Of a DNA stretch of 64,000 bases, positions 35,067 to 43,849 are shown piece by piece. A model generated the notes under the pieces. That model did not search any database. It was not told where the DNA came from and saw only the letters and a list, made by a program, of their open reading frames with translations. Origin of the DNA: Metarhizobium sp017305935. GTDB taxonomy: Bacteria > Pseudomonadota > Alphaproteobacteria > Rhizobiales > Rhizobiaceae. The DNA is taken from positions 478,299-542,298 of the forward strand of contig NZ_JARRIR010000003.1 in the NCBI RefSeq assembly GCF_029601685.1, given 5' to 3'. Positions within the stretch are counted from its first letter, which is position 1; the number at the start of each line of letters is the position of its first letter. The position numbers were made by a program, and so were the translations under genes.

Positions 35067-35804
35067 GTGGAATCCGTTCTGCTTGCCGAAGGCGTAAGCC
35101 AAAGCTTCGGCTCGATTACCGTTGCCGACAACCTGACTTTTTCCGTCGGGCGTTCCGAATGCCTCGGCATCATCGGGCCGAACGGCGCGGGCAAGACGTC
35201 CGTCTTCAACATTCTCGCCGGCATTATCCGGCCCCGCTCGGGACGGGTTCTGCTGGCGGGCAACGATGTGACGCACCGCTCGCAATACGAGCGGACGCGA
35301 CTGGGCATCGGGCGCACCTACCAGGTGCCGCAACCCTTCGGGCTGCTGTCCGCCTATGAGAACGTGCTGGCGGCCGCGACGTTCGGCGGCGGCAAATCCG
35401 GGCGGGAGGCGGCCGATTTCGCCTTTGAAACCCTGAAGCGCTGTGGTCTGGCCGCCCGCGCCGACACCTTGGCCGGCTCCTTGCCGCTTCTCGATCGCAA
35501 GCGGCTGGAACTTGCTCGCGCGATGGCGCTGCAACCAAAGGTGCTGCTTCTCGATGAAATCGCGGGCGGGCTCACCGAGGCGGAAGTCCGCCATCTCGTG
35601 CAGCTCATCCTGTCCATCAAGCCCGGCCTGGCGATCGTGTGGATCGAGCATGTCACCCATGCCCTTTCGGCCGTCGCGGACCGGATTCTCGCCGTCAACG
35701 CCGGCAAGGCCATCGCCGAGGGCGCGCCCGCCGCCGTGATGGCCGATGCCGCCGTCCAGGAAATCTACATGGGAGCCATCATCGATGTCCCTTCTGAAGG
35801 TTGA
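35067..35804 (+). CDS. Branched-chain-type ABC ATPase, LivG-like
   Basis: A 245-residue ATPase. Walker A is IGPNGAGKT, the Q-loop region is IGRTYQVPQPF, and Walker B is VLLLDEIAGGL, where the usual EPAAG is EIAGG. The signature is degenerate, reading SLPLLDRKRLELARAM rather than LSYGQQRRLEIARAL. GTG 35067 is preferred as start because GGAGG sits 5 bp before it; an ATG at 35055 would overlap that ribosome-binding site. It works with the LivF-like ATPase at 35785 and the permeases. Confidence 0.88.
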   Translation: MESVLLAEGVSQSFGSITVADNLTFSVGRSECLGIIGPNGAGKTSVFNILAGIIRPRSGRVLLAGNDVTHRSQYERTRLGIGRTYQVPQPFGLLSAYENVLAAATFGGGKSGREAADFAFETLKRCGLAARADTLAGSLPLLDRKRLELARAMALQPKVLLLDEIAGGLTEAEVRHLVQLILSIKPGLAIVWIEHVTHALSAVADRILAVNAGKAIAEGAPAAVMADAAVQEIYMGAIIDVPSEG

Positions 35805-36495
35805 CGAACTCGACGTTTTTTACGGGGATTTCCACGCGGTGCGCGGGGTCAGCCTAAAGGTCGACGAAGCGCAGACGGTCGCCATCATCGGCGCCAATGG
35901 CGCGGGAAAATCCACGCTTCTTCAGGCCATTACCGGCCTCAACATGCAAAAACGCGGCGCGGTGACCTTCGACGGCAAGGATATCGGCCGGATGCGCGCC
36001 GATCTCATCGCCCGCAACGGCGTCACCATGGTGCCGGAAGGCCGCCGCCTGTTCGGCTCGCTGTCGGTCGAGGACAATCTCCTCGTCGGCGGCTCGAGCG
36101 GGCGCAAGGGCCCGTGGACGCTGGAGGCGGTCTACCGGCTGTTTCCGCGGCTTGGCGAACTTCGCAGGATGCAGTCCTCGACGCTATCGGGTGGCCAGCA
36201 GCAGATGGTGGCGCTCGGCCGCGCCCTGATGACCAATCCGCGCCTGCTGCTCTGCGACGAGATATCGCTCGGCCTCGCGCCGAAGATTATCGGCGACATC
36301 TACCGGTGCTTCGACGCCATTCGCGAAAGCGGCGTTTCGATCGTGATCATCGAGCAGAACGTGGCGCAGGCCTGCAATGCCTCCCAGCATGTCTATTGCC
36401 TGCTGGAGGGAAGGATCAGCCTGGAGGGCGATCCGCGCAAACTGGCCATGGACGACATCACCGCCGCCTATTTCGGAACGGAGCAGCACGCATGA
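35785..36495 (+). CDS. Branched-chain-type ABC ATPase, LivF-like
   Basis: A 236-residue ATPase. Walker A is IGANGAGKS, the Q-loop region is MVPEGRRLFGSL, the signature is LSGGQQQMVALGRAL, Walker B is LLLCDEISLGLAP and the H-loop is IIEQN as usual for LivF. The start ATG 35785 lies within the end of the LivG-like gene (20-bp overlap). Its stop overlaps the first permease (ATGA). Confidence 0.92.
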   Translation: MSLLKVDELDVFYGDFHAVRGVSLKVDEAQTVAIIGANGAGKSTLLQAITGLNMQKRGAVTFDGKDIGRMRADLIARNGVTMVPEGRRLFGSLSVEDNLLVGGSSGRKGPWTLEAVYRLFPRLGELRRMQSSTLSGGQQQMVALGRALMTNPRLLLCDEISLGLAPKIIGDIYRCFDAIRESGVSIVIIEQNVAQACNASQHVYCLLEGRISLEGDPRKLAMDDITAAYFGTEQHA

Positions 36496-37370
36496 TCTGG
36501 CTGGAAACCATCGCCAACGGCATTCTTCTCGGCGGCCTCTATGCGCTGATCGGGCTTGGATTGGGCTTTGCCTTCGGCGTCATGCGCGTCGTCAACGTCG
36601 CCCAGGGCGATTTCATCGTCGCGGCGGCGTTCATCGGCCTCTATCTCTACCCATGGACGCCGCTGCACCCCATTCTCGTCATCGTTCCGGTGGCGCTGAT
36701 CGCTTTCGGGATCGGCATCCTCCTGCAGCGGGTGCTGATCAACCGGGTGCTCGGTCATGACCAGATCCCGCAGATTCTGCTGACCTTCGGCCTCGCCATC
36801 GTCCTCAGGAACGGCATGGTCTCCTGGTTCGGAGCCAACAGCCAGTCGATCAATGTCGGCAACATGCGTTTCTGGGGCTTCGATTTTCTCGGCATGCGCC
36901 TCGGCGTATTGCCGGTCCTGGTTCTGGTCATCGCGATCATGCTTTTCGCGGCATTGCGTTTCTGGCTGAATACCTCGCGCATGGGCCGGATCATCCGCGC
37001 CACCGCCGACGACCATCAGGTGGTGCAGCTTCTCGGCGTGAACTACCGCAACGTCTACGCGATCGCCATGGGCATCGCATTGGCTCTTTCGGCGGTCGCC
37101 GGCGTGCTGCTCGCCATGCGCGGCTCTTTCACGCCCTATTCGGGCGCCGACCGACTGCTGATCGCCTTCGAGGTGGTCGTCATCGGCGGGCTCGGCTCGT
37201 TCTGGGGCATGTTCATCGGCGGCATCGTCCTCGGCGTCACCCAGCTGGTGGCATTGAAACTCGATCCCGCCGGCGGGCTGATGTACGGGCACATCGTGTT
37301 CTTCATCATCCTCATCCTGTCGCCCAAGGGGCTGTCGTCGATCCTAAGCATCAAGGCATTCCGCAAATGA
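36492..37370 (+). CDS. Branched-chain-type ABC permease, LivH-like
   Basis: 292 residues with about eight membrane segments, starting at residues 9-30 (GILLGGLYALIGLGLGFAFG) and typical of LivH/UrtB. The family loop is MRVVNVAQGDF. The C-terminal half contains the EAA-like LLGVNYRNVYAIAMGIALAL. ATGA overlaps occur at both ends, so translation is coupled to the ATPase before it and LivM after it. Confidence 0.92.
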   Translation: MIWLETIANGILLGGLYALIGLGLGFAFGVMRVVNVAQGDFIVAAAFIGLYLYPWTPLHPILVIVPVALIAFGIGILLQRVLINRVLGHDQIPQILLTFGLAIVLRNGMVSWFGANSQSINVGNMRFWGFDFLGMRLGVLPVLVLVIAIMLFAALRFWLNTSRMGRIIRATADDHQVVQLLGVNYRNVYAIAMGIALALSAVAGVLLAMRGSFTPYSGADRLLIAFEVVVIGGLGSFWGMFIGGIVLGVTQLVALKLDPAGGLMYGHIVFFIILILSPKGLSSILSIKAFRK

Positions 37371-38347
37371 ACACTTCCGGTCCCTCCCGCACGCGCCATG
37401 TGGCCATCGCCGCCGCCGTCTGCTTCGTCGCGCTCGCCGTGACGCCGATGTTCGTCTCGCAGGGAAACCTGCGGCTGATGATCGAGATCTTCACGGTGTT
37501 CGCCTTCGCGCAGAGCTGGAATTTCCTGGCCGGCTATGTCGGGCTGATGTCGTTCGGCCAGCAGCTCTTCATCGGGCTCGGCGCCTATTTCCTGTTCGTG
37601 ACGTCGAATGCCTACGGCATCAATCCCTTCTGGCTGCTGCCGCTGGTCTTCGTGCTCTGCGGATTGTTCGCAGCCGCGGTCGCGCCCTTCGTCTTCCGCC
37701 TGCGCGATGCCTATTTCGCCATCAGCATCTGGGTGATCGCGGAAATCGTCCGGCTCTACATTTCGCAGAAGGATTCGCTCGGTTCCGTCAGCGGCCTTCC
37801 GCTGATGGTCACGCGTGACATGGACCGGACGGTCGTGGCTGTGAGCAACTTCTATGTCGCCGCCGGCCTCGCCTTCCTGGGCGTCTTCGGGCTCTACTGG
37901 CTCGCCCGCCGCCGAATCGGACTGGCGCTCGCGGCCGTGCGCGACAATGAGGGCACGGCCGCGGCCGTCGGCATCAATGTCTGGTGGACCCGCTTCTTCG
38001 GCTTCGTGCTCGCCGGGGGCTTCGCCGGCGTCGCGGGCGCGACCTACTACATGTCGGTCTTCCACGTCGAGCCCGGCGGAGCCTTCGACCCCAACTGGAT
38101 GGTCGTCATGCTCTTCATCGTCATCATCGGCGGCGTGGGAACCGTGGAGGGACCGATCATCGGCACGGCGATCTACTTCCTGCTGCGCGCCTGGCTGTCG
38201 GGAACCGGCAACCTCTATCTGATGCTGCTCGGCGCGGCCGCCGTGGTGACGATGCTCGTCGCCTCCAAGGGGCTCTGGGGCATCGTGACGAAACGATACG
38301 GCTTCGAACCCTTCGCGACGCGTCGGCCGTCGCCGAACAAGCCCTGA
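37367..38347 (+). CDS. Branched-chain-type ABC permease, LivM-like
   Basis: 326 residues with about eight to ten membrane segments. The LivM landmark NFLAGYVGLMSFGQQLFIGL is near residue 58, and the cytoplasmic loop AVRDNEGTAAAVGINVWWTRF is near residue 195. It pairs with the LivH-like permease. It is followed after 21 bp by an SDR gene, so uptake and catabolism are co-transcribed. Confidence 0.92.
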   Translation: MNTSGPSRTRHVAIAAAVCFVALAVTPMFVSQGNLRLMIEIFTVFAFAQSWNFLAGYVGLMSFGQQLFIGLGAYFLFVTSNAYGINPFWLLPLVFVLCGLFAAAVAPFVFRLRDAYFAISIWVIAEIVRLYISQKDSLGSVSGLPLMVTRDMDRTVVAVSNFYVAAGLAFLGVFGLYWLARRRIGLALAAVRDNEGTAAAVGINVWWTRFFGFVLAGGFAGVAGATYYMSVFHVEPGGAFDPNWMVVMLFIVIIGGVGTVEGPIIGTAIYFLLRAWLSGTGNLYLMLLGAAAVVTMLVASKGLWGIVTKRYGFEPFATRRPSPNKP

Positions 38348-38368
38348 TCCAATCCAAGGAGAACCACC

Positions 38369-39124
38369 ATGGCCACCAGGCTCGACAACAAGCGGATCGT
38401 CGTCATCGGCGCCGCAACCGGCATCGGCCGCGCGGCGGCGGCAGCGGCGATCGCCGAGGGTGCCCGCGTCGTCATCGGCGATTTTGCCGCCGAGGCCGGG
38501 GCACGCACGGCGGAGGAACTTGGCCCCGATTGCCGCTTCGTCCAATGCGACGTCTCGGACGAGGCGAGCGTCAAGGCGCTGTTCGAGGAGGCGATCGCCT
38601 TCCTCGGCGGCCTGGACGGCCTGGTGAACAATGCGGGCCTGCAGAAGGCGGGACCGGTCGAGAGCTTCAGCGTCGCGGACTGGGACAGCCTGATGGGCGT
38701 CAACGCGCGCGGGGTGTTTCTGGCCACGCGCGAAGCCATCCCGCATCTCAAGGCCGCCGGCGGCGGGTCCATCGTCAATACCGCATCGCTGGCCGCAAAG
38801 CGCGGCGGGCCGGGGGTGGGCGCCTACGCCGCTTCCAAGGGAGCGGTGATGGCCTTCACGACCGCCTGCGCCCTTGAACTCGCCGCCGACAACATCCGGG
38901 CAAATTCCATCTGCCCCGGCTTCATCGATACGCCTTTCAACAATCCGGCGATCGCTTTCCTCGGCGGTCGCGAGGCGCAGGAAAAGCTCGTGAAGGCCTG
39001 GGTGCCGCTCGGCCGGCAGGCGACGCCGCAGGAGATTGCGCCGCTCTATACCTTTCTTCTGTCGGACGAGGCCTCCTACGTGACGGCGCAGGCCTATTCC
39101 GTCGATGGCGGCGTCTATAACTGA
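38369..39124 (+). CDS. Short-chain dehydrogenase/reductase (SDR)
   Basis: A 251-residue SDR. The loop is IGAATGIGRAAAAA, GDFAAEAG follows the second strand (NAD-type), NNAGLQKAG is present, and the active site reads TASLAAKRGGPGVGAYAASKG. The ribosome-binding site is AAGGAGAACCACC. It lies between the importer and two GMC oxidoreductases and is a plausible aldehyde or secondary alcohol dehydrogenase in the same pathway. Confidence 0.92.
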   Translation: MATRLDNKRIVVIGAATGIGRAAAAAAIAEGARVVIGDFAAEAGARTAEELGPDCRFVQCDVSDEASVKALFEEAIAFLGGLDGLVNNAGLQKAGPVESFSVADWDSLMGVNARGVFLATREAIPHLKAAGGGSIVNTASLAAKRGGPGVGAYAASKGAVMAFTTACALELAADNIRANSICPGFIDTPFNNPAIAFLGGREAQEKLVKAWVPLGRQATPQEIAPLYTFLLSDEASYVTAQAYSVDGGVYN

Positions 39125-39139
39125 GGCGGACCAGATATC

Positions 39140-40768
39140 ATGACGCAGACAGAATCCGAGCAGTTCGACTATATCGTGATTGGCGCCGGTTCGGCCGGCG
39201 CGGCCGCCGCTGCGCGGCTCGCCGAGGACGCCGATGTCAGCGTTCTGCTTCTGGAAGCAGGCGGCATGGACTGGCATCCCGGTTTCCGGTTGCCGCTTCT
39301 GATGGGGGCGTTCATCAAGTCGGGCGTCTACAACTGGAACTACGAGACCGAGCCTGAGGAAAATCTCGGCGGACGGAAAATTCCGTGGCCGCGCGGCAAG
39401 GTCATCGGCGGCTCCTCGACGCTCAACGGTATGGTCTACATCCGGGGCGTGCCGTCGGATTACGACACCTGGGCGCAAATGGGCCTGAAGGGCTGGTCCT
39501 GGGACGAGGTCCTGCCTTTCTTCCGGAAGTCGGAGGGGCATGAGGACCGGCGCGACAGCCACCACGGAACGGCAGGGCCGCTGAATGTCGGCCGGGCGCG
39601 CGGCCGCAATCCGCTGGCGCAGGTGTTCATCGAAGCGGGACGCCAGGCCGGTTATCCGGTCAATGACGACTTCAACGGCCCCCGGCAGGAGGGCTTCGGC
39701 TATTACGATTTCACTATCAAGAACGGCAAGCGTTTCGGCACGGCCCGCGCCTTCGTCCGCCCCGCCATGGCGCGAAAGAACTTCAGGCTTGTCACCCACG
39801 CCCTGACCTCCCGCATCGTCATCGAGGACGGCAGGGCGGCGGCGGTGGAATATATCCGGGGCGGGACCCGGCAGATCGCCCGGGCCCGCCGCGAGATCAT
39901 CCTGTGCGGCGGCGCGATCAACTCGCCGCAAATCCTCATGCTGTCCGGCATCGGCGCGGCCGATGAGCTCAGGGCCCTTGGCATTGCGCCTGTGGTGGAT
40001 CTGCCGGGCGTCGGGCGAAACCTCCAGGACCATTTCGACTGCGCGCTCGTCTACGAATCTCCCGCGCCGGTGTCGCTCTACCGGCAGCTCCGCATCGACC
40101 GCGTCGCGCTTTCGCTGGCGCAGGGCATGCTGACCGGAAAAGGCCCGGCGACGGTTTTCCCCTATGAGGGCGGCGCCTTCATCAAAGTCCAGCCGGGCGC
40201 GCATGATCCCGACATCCAGATCCATTTCATGCATGGCCGCGAGGATACGGCGCGGGTTCACCTGCTTGCCGGCGGCCGGCCGGAACGAAAGCACGGCTTT
40301 ACCGTCCGCGTGTCGCCCTTGCGTCCGGAAAGTCGCGGATCGATCCGGCTTCGTTCCGCCGATCCGCGTGTCGCGCCACTCATGCAGGCGAACTATCTCG
40401 ATGCGGAATACGATGTGGAAACGACGATTGCCGGTGTCCGCGCCATGCGGAAGGTCATTGCGCAGCCGGCATTCGACGGCTATCGCGGCAGGGAAATATG
40501 GCCGGGACCGGGCGTCGAGTCGGACGCCGACTTCCGGGCCTGGCTGAAAGCCGCCGGCGGCACGACCTTCCATCCGAGCGGCACCTGCGCCATGGGCGTC
40601 GGCCCGGACGCGGTTCTGGATGAAAAGCTGCGGGTTCGCGGCGTGACCGGCTTGCGCGTCGCCGACGCCTCCGTCATGCCGCGCGTCGTCAGCGGCAATA
40701 CGAATGCGGCCTGCATCATGATCGGTGAGCGCGCGGCCGAGTTTGCCAAGGAGGCGCGTCGGGCATGA
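39140..40768 (+). CDS. GMC-family FAD oxidoreductase (choline/alcohol dehydrogenase type)
   Basis: A 542-residue enzyme. The FAD fold YIVIGAGSAGAAAAARL is at the N-terminus, the GMC signature region is GGSSTLNGMVYIRG near residue 94, and the catalytic histidine is in TFHPSGTCAMG near the C-terminus. It oxidises a primary alcohol to an aldehyde, passing electrons to quinone or O2. Its end overlaps the next GMC gene by 4 bp (ATGA). The two are paralogues and may act on two positions of one substrate or form a complex. Confidence 0.93.
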   Translation: MTQTESEQFDYIVIGAGSAGAAAAARLAEDADVSVLLLEAGGMDWHPGFRLPLLMGAFIKSGVYNWNYETEPEENLGGRKIPWPRGKVIGGSSTLNGMVYIRGVPSDYDTWAQMGLKGWSWDEVLPFFRKSEGHEDRRDSHHGTAGPLNVGRARGRNPLAQVFIEAGRQAGYPVNDDFNGPRQEGFGYYDFTIKNGKRFGTARAFVRPAMARKNFRLVTHALTSRIVIEDGRAAAVEYIRGGTRQIARARREIILCGGAINSPQILMLSGIGAADELRALGIAPVVDLPGVGRNLQDHFDCALVYESPAPVSLYRQLRIDRVALSLAQGMLTGKGPATVFPYEGGAFIKVQPGAHDPDIQIHFMHGREDTARVHLLAGGRPERKHGFTVRVSPLRPESRGSIRLRSADPRVAPLMQANYLDAEYDVETTIAGVRAMRKVIAQPAFDGYRGREIWPGPGVESDADFRAWLKAAGGTTFHPSGTCAMGVGPDAVLDEKLRVRGVTGLRVADASVMPRVVSGNTNAACIMIGERAAEFAKEARRA

Positions 40769-42381
40769 GCGTGGTATCGGCAGGACAGTTTGACTATATC
40801 GTCATCGGAGCAGGCTCTGCCGGGGCCGTCCTGGCCAATCGGCTCTCCGAGGATGCGGGGACGAAAATCCTCGTGCTGGAGGCGGGGCCCGACGAGCGGG
40901 TGTTCGCCAGCCGCGCGCCTGCCGCCTTCGTGCGCCTTTTCGGAACGAACCGCGTCTTTCCCTACGTCTCTGGACGCGAGCAGGATGCCGGTGGCCGCCA
41001 TATCCATGTGCCGCAGGGGCGCATGCCGGGCGGAAGCAGCTCGATCAATGGCATGATCTATATTCGCGGCGACGCGAAGGATTATGACGACTGGGCGGCG
41101 CAGGGCTGCGAGGGCTGGGGATATGCGGACGTGCTGCCCTATTTCCGCAAGTCCGAACGAAACGATCGTATCGCCGACGCTTTCCATGGCGGCGACGGGC
41201 CTCTTTCCGTCACGGACATACCCCACCACCATCCGCTCAACAGCGCCTTCGTGCGGGCGGCCCAGCAGGCCGGCATTGCCTACAATCATGACTTCAACGG
41301 CGCCGCGCAACTCGGCGTCGGATATTTCCAGGTGACCCAGGAAAATGGCGAGCGCGCCAGCACCGCGCGCGCCTATCTCCGGCCCGCCCTGTCACGCGGC
41401 AATATCGCACTGCGACTGGAAGCGACGGTCGAGCGCGTCGTTCTCGAAAACGGCAGCGCGAAAGGCGTGCGCTGGCGGCAGGGGCAGGAGACGCACGAGG
41501 CGCAGGCCACCCGTGGCGTCATCGTGTGCGCCGGGGCCCTCGGCTCGCCGAAAGTGCTGATGCTTTCGGGTATCGGCCCGGCCGCGCATCTGTCCGAGCA
41601 GGGTATCGACGTGCTGCACGACCTGCCGGGCGTCGGCAGAAATTTCCAGGACCATCTGCAAATCCCGAATTACTACGCGACGCGCGCGCCGATCAGCCTT
41701 CTCGGGCAGGACAAGGGCCTGAACGCGATCCGCCACGGGCTGCAATGGCTTCTGTTCCGCAGCGGCCTCCTGACCTCGAACGTCGGTGAGGCAGCGGCCT
41801 TCGCCGATCTCGATGGCGATGGGCGGGCCGATGTACAGATCCATTCCTTCCCGGTCTTCGTGCCCGATCACGAGAGACCCGCACCGGATGGGCATTTCTT
41901 CTCGATCAGCCCGTGCGACCTCAGGCCGAAATCCCGCGGCGAGGTTCTGCTCGATGGCAAGGATCCGAACCGGCAGGTCAGGCTCGTCGCCAACGCGCTT
42001 GCCGATCCGGCCGATGTGGCGACCCTCGTCAAAGGCCTGAAGCTCTGCCGGGCAATCGCCAGGACGCCGGCGCTTTCGGCCTATCTCGGCGCCGAATACG
42101 CCATTGGCGGCACGCCGGACGACGCCGACGACATCCTGGCGGATTATGTCCGCAACTACGTGAAGACGGTCTACCATCCCGTCGGAACCTGCCGCATGGG
42201 GACCGGACCCGACGCGGTGGTGACGCCGCAGCTTCACGTGCGCGGTCTCGACAAGCTGTATGTGGTCGATGCATCCGTGATGCCCGCCATCGTCAGCGGC
42301 AACACCAATGCCCCGACGATCATGATCGCGGAGCGCGCGGCCGATCTCATCCGGGGAAAGACGCCGCTCTCGCCTGCCTGA
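40765..42381 (+). CDS. GMC-family FAD oxidoreductase, second copy
   Basis: 538 residues, with the same architecture as its upstream neighbour: FDYIVIGAGSAGAVLANRL, then GGSSSINGMIYIRG and the catalytic YHPVGTCRMG. Sequence identity between the pair appears moderate, so this is an old duplication or separate recruitment and not a recent tandem copy. It is translationally coupled to the first GMC gene. Confidence 0.93.
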   Translation: MSVVSAGQFDYIVIGAGSAGAVLANRLSEDAGTKILVLEAGPDERVFASRAPAAFVRLFGTNRVFPYVSGREQDAGGRHIHVPQGRMPGGSSSINGMIYIRGDAKDYDDWAAQGCEGWGYADVLPYFRKSERNDRIADAFHGGDGPLSVTDIPHHHPLNSAFVRAAQQAGIAYNHDFNGAAQLGVGYFQVTQENGERASTARAYLRPALSRGNIALRLEATVERVVLENGSAKGVRWRQGQETHEAQATRGVIVCAGALGSPKVLMLSGIGPAAHLSEQGIDVLHDLPGVGRNFQDHLQIPNYYATRAPISLLGQDKGLNAIRHGLQWLLFRSGLLTSNVGEAAAFADLDGDGRADVQIHSFPVFVPDHERPAPDGHFFSISPCDLRPKSRGEVLLDGKDPNRQVRLVANALADPADVATLVKGLKLCRAIARTPALSAYLGAEYAIGGTPDDADDILADYVRNYVKTVYHPVGTCRMGTGPDAVVTPQLHVRGLDKLYVVDASVMPAIVSGNTNAPTIMIAERAADLIRGKTPLSPA

Positions 42382-42422
42382 AGGGCAGAACCCACGAAAC
42401 CTTGACCGATAGGGGAAAACGA

Positions 42423-42848
42423 ATGGCGCTTGTGTTGCAGAAAGCCAGCCTGACCATGGACGCGGCGCGACGGATCGCCGAGGCGGCCGTCGCCAGAGCG
42501 GAGCAGGATGGTCTGAATATCGCGGTCGCGGTCGTCGATCAGGAAGGCGCGCCGCTGGCGCTGTTGCGCATGGACGGCGTGCCGGCGCCGATCGCCGAAT
42601 TCGCGCTCGACAAGGCCTATACCGCGGCCGTCACCGGCGCGAAGACGAAGGATTTCTTCGAGCACATCGATTCCAGCCCGGCGCTACGGCTGGGCCTGAT
42701 CAGCCGGTCGCGGCTCCTGGTCTGGGGCGGCGGCGTGCCGGCTGGCGTGGATGGCCAGATTGCCGGCGGCGTCGGGGTGTCGGGCGGTCCGGAAGAGGCC
42801 GATATCGCCTGCGCGCAACATGCCCTTGATGCGGTACTTGGCGGCTGA
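42423..42848 (+). CDS. GlcG/HbpS-family (DUF336) protein
   Basis: A 141-residue single-domain protein. The family pattern is visible: LTMDAARRIAEAAVARAEQ, IAVAVVDQEGAPLALLRMDG, AFDKAYTAA-like FALDKAYTAAVTG and the glycine-rich VPAGVDGQIAGGVGVSGG. Members bind haem or act as small accessory proteins and often sit beside oxidoreductases such as glycolate or alcohol oxidases, as here after two GMC enzymes. Its role is unproven. It is the last gene before the RIME-like repeat. Confidence 0.88.
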   Translation: MALVLQKASLTMDAARRIAEAAVARAEQDGLNIAVAVVDQEGAPLALLRMDGVPAPIAEFALDKAYTAAVTGAKTKDFFEHIDSSPALRLGLISRSRLLVWGGGVPAGVDGQIAGGVGVSGGPEEADIACAQHALDAVLGG

Positions 42849-42950
42849 GCATTTCCTGCCTAAGGGCATCGCTTCGGCGCTGGACAATGGCATAAGAACA
42901 CACGGATAGATCATTTCCGATGAACTCGTGTGTACCGGAAATGCCTGGGT
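42848..42950. repeat. RIME-like palindromic intergenic repeat, copy 2
   Basis: About 100 bp with the same layout as the copy at 25434-25540. ATCGCTTCGGC and GGACAATG are followed by a second, slightly degenerate hairpin at 42912-42943 (CATTTCCG and CGGAAATG outer arms, loop TCGT). It lies right after the GlcG-like gene and may also act as the transcript end. Confidence 0.7.
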
Positions 42951-42997
42951 GTTCAACTTTCGCTAGAGGGCGACTTTATAATTCCGGTTGATGTTTA

Positions 42998-43023
42998 TTG
43001 ACATACAACATGACAGTATGAAA
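42998..43023. promoter_or_regulatory. Candidate operator of the 28-43 kb regulon, site 4
   Basis: Begins TTGACATACAA and continues through CATGACAGTATGA. It matches site 1 (29327) at 19 of 26 positions, and its TTGACATACAA matches TTGTCATACAA of site 2. It lies 77 bp upstream of the GntR gene, as expected for autoregulation. Confidence 0.5.
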
Positions 43024-43099
43024 TGCTTCCTGGCAATGCAGCGCTTGAGTCGCGCAGGGAAGCGGGAGGCGAGACTTCACGCCGGTGCGGAGTACCTAG

Positions 43100-43801
43100 A
43101 TGTCCGTGATCAAAAGCGGCGCAGACGAGTCGTTGCGTATCCAGAGCCTTCCGGGCTTGCGCGAACAGGTTGCCGAGCGCCTCAGAATGGCTATCGCGAC
43201 CGGCCGCTTTCCACCTGGAGCACGCCTGATCGAGCGTGAACTATGCGAGATGCTTGGCGTATCGAGAACCTCGCTGCGGGAGGCCTTGCGCGAACTCCAG
43301 ACGGATGGCCTCATCACGTTGCAGCCCAACAAGGGGCTCAGCGTCAGCGTCGTCACGCCTGAAATTGCGCAATCCATCTATCAGGTTCGCGCTGCACTCG
43401 AGGGTTTGGCGGCGCGCCTGTTCGCGCGTCATGCCTCGGATGAGCAGATCCGGGCATTGCGTGAGAGCGTCGATCGCCTGGCGGAGGTGTACCAGGACTT
43501 CTCCGCCGATGCCTTTATTGCGGCAAAGACCCGTTTCTACGACATTCTTCTTGAGGGGGCGGGTAACGAGGTTGCCGCCGACATGCTCAAGCGCATTCAT
43601 ACGCGCGCCTCGCAGCTTCGAGTCGTGTCCCTGTCGAGCGCCTCGCGCGCAAAGCAGTCGATCCGCGAATTGAGTGAGTTCCTCGACGCGCTGGAGGCGC
43701 GGGACGAGGAACTCGCTTACCGGCTTTGCGTCGCGCATATCGAGGCCGCCGCCACCGCCGCGTTGAAGTCGATCGGTCAACCCCGCTCCGCGCCGCTGTA
43801 A
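43100..43801 (+). CDS. GntR-family regulator, FCD type
   Basis: 233 residues: a winged helix at about 14-80 (QVAERLRMAIATGRFPPGAR, then MLGVSRTSLREALRELQTDGLITLQPNKG) and an FCD helical effector domain at about 90-220. It terminates the 28-43 kb catabolic cluster, in the same orientation as its transport and oxidoreductase genes. Four related operator-like sequences occur in front of the cluster's units and of this gene, so it is the likely local regulator, probably a repressor relieved by a pathway acid. Confidence 0.92.
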   Translation: MSVIKSGADESLRIQSLPGLREQVAERLRMAIATGRFPPGARLIERELCEMLGVSRTSLREALRELQTDGLITLQPNKGLSVSVVTPEIAQSIYQVRAALEGLAARLFARHASDEQIRALRESVDRLAEVYQDFSADAFIAAKTRFYDILLEGAGNEVAADMLKRIHTRASQLRVVSLSSASRAKQSIRELSEFLDALEARDEELAYRLCVAHIEAAATAALKSIGQPRSAPL

Positions 43802-43849
43802 GGAAACCCGCTTCGGGAAATCCGGTAGTTCGCCCGTCGCGTCCCGCGT

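Noticed and set aside
37136..40573. 1145-codon open frame on the minus strand opposite the LivH, LivM, SDR and GMC genes
   Set aside because: It spans several well-recognised plus-strand genes, is very rich in Arg, Asp, Glu and His, and shows no family motif. It is a typical high-GC antisense shadow.
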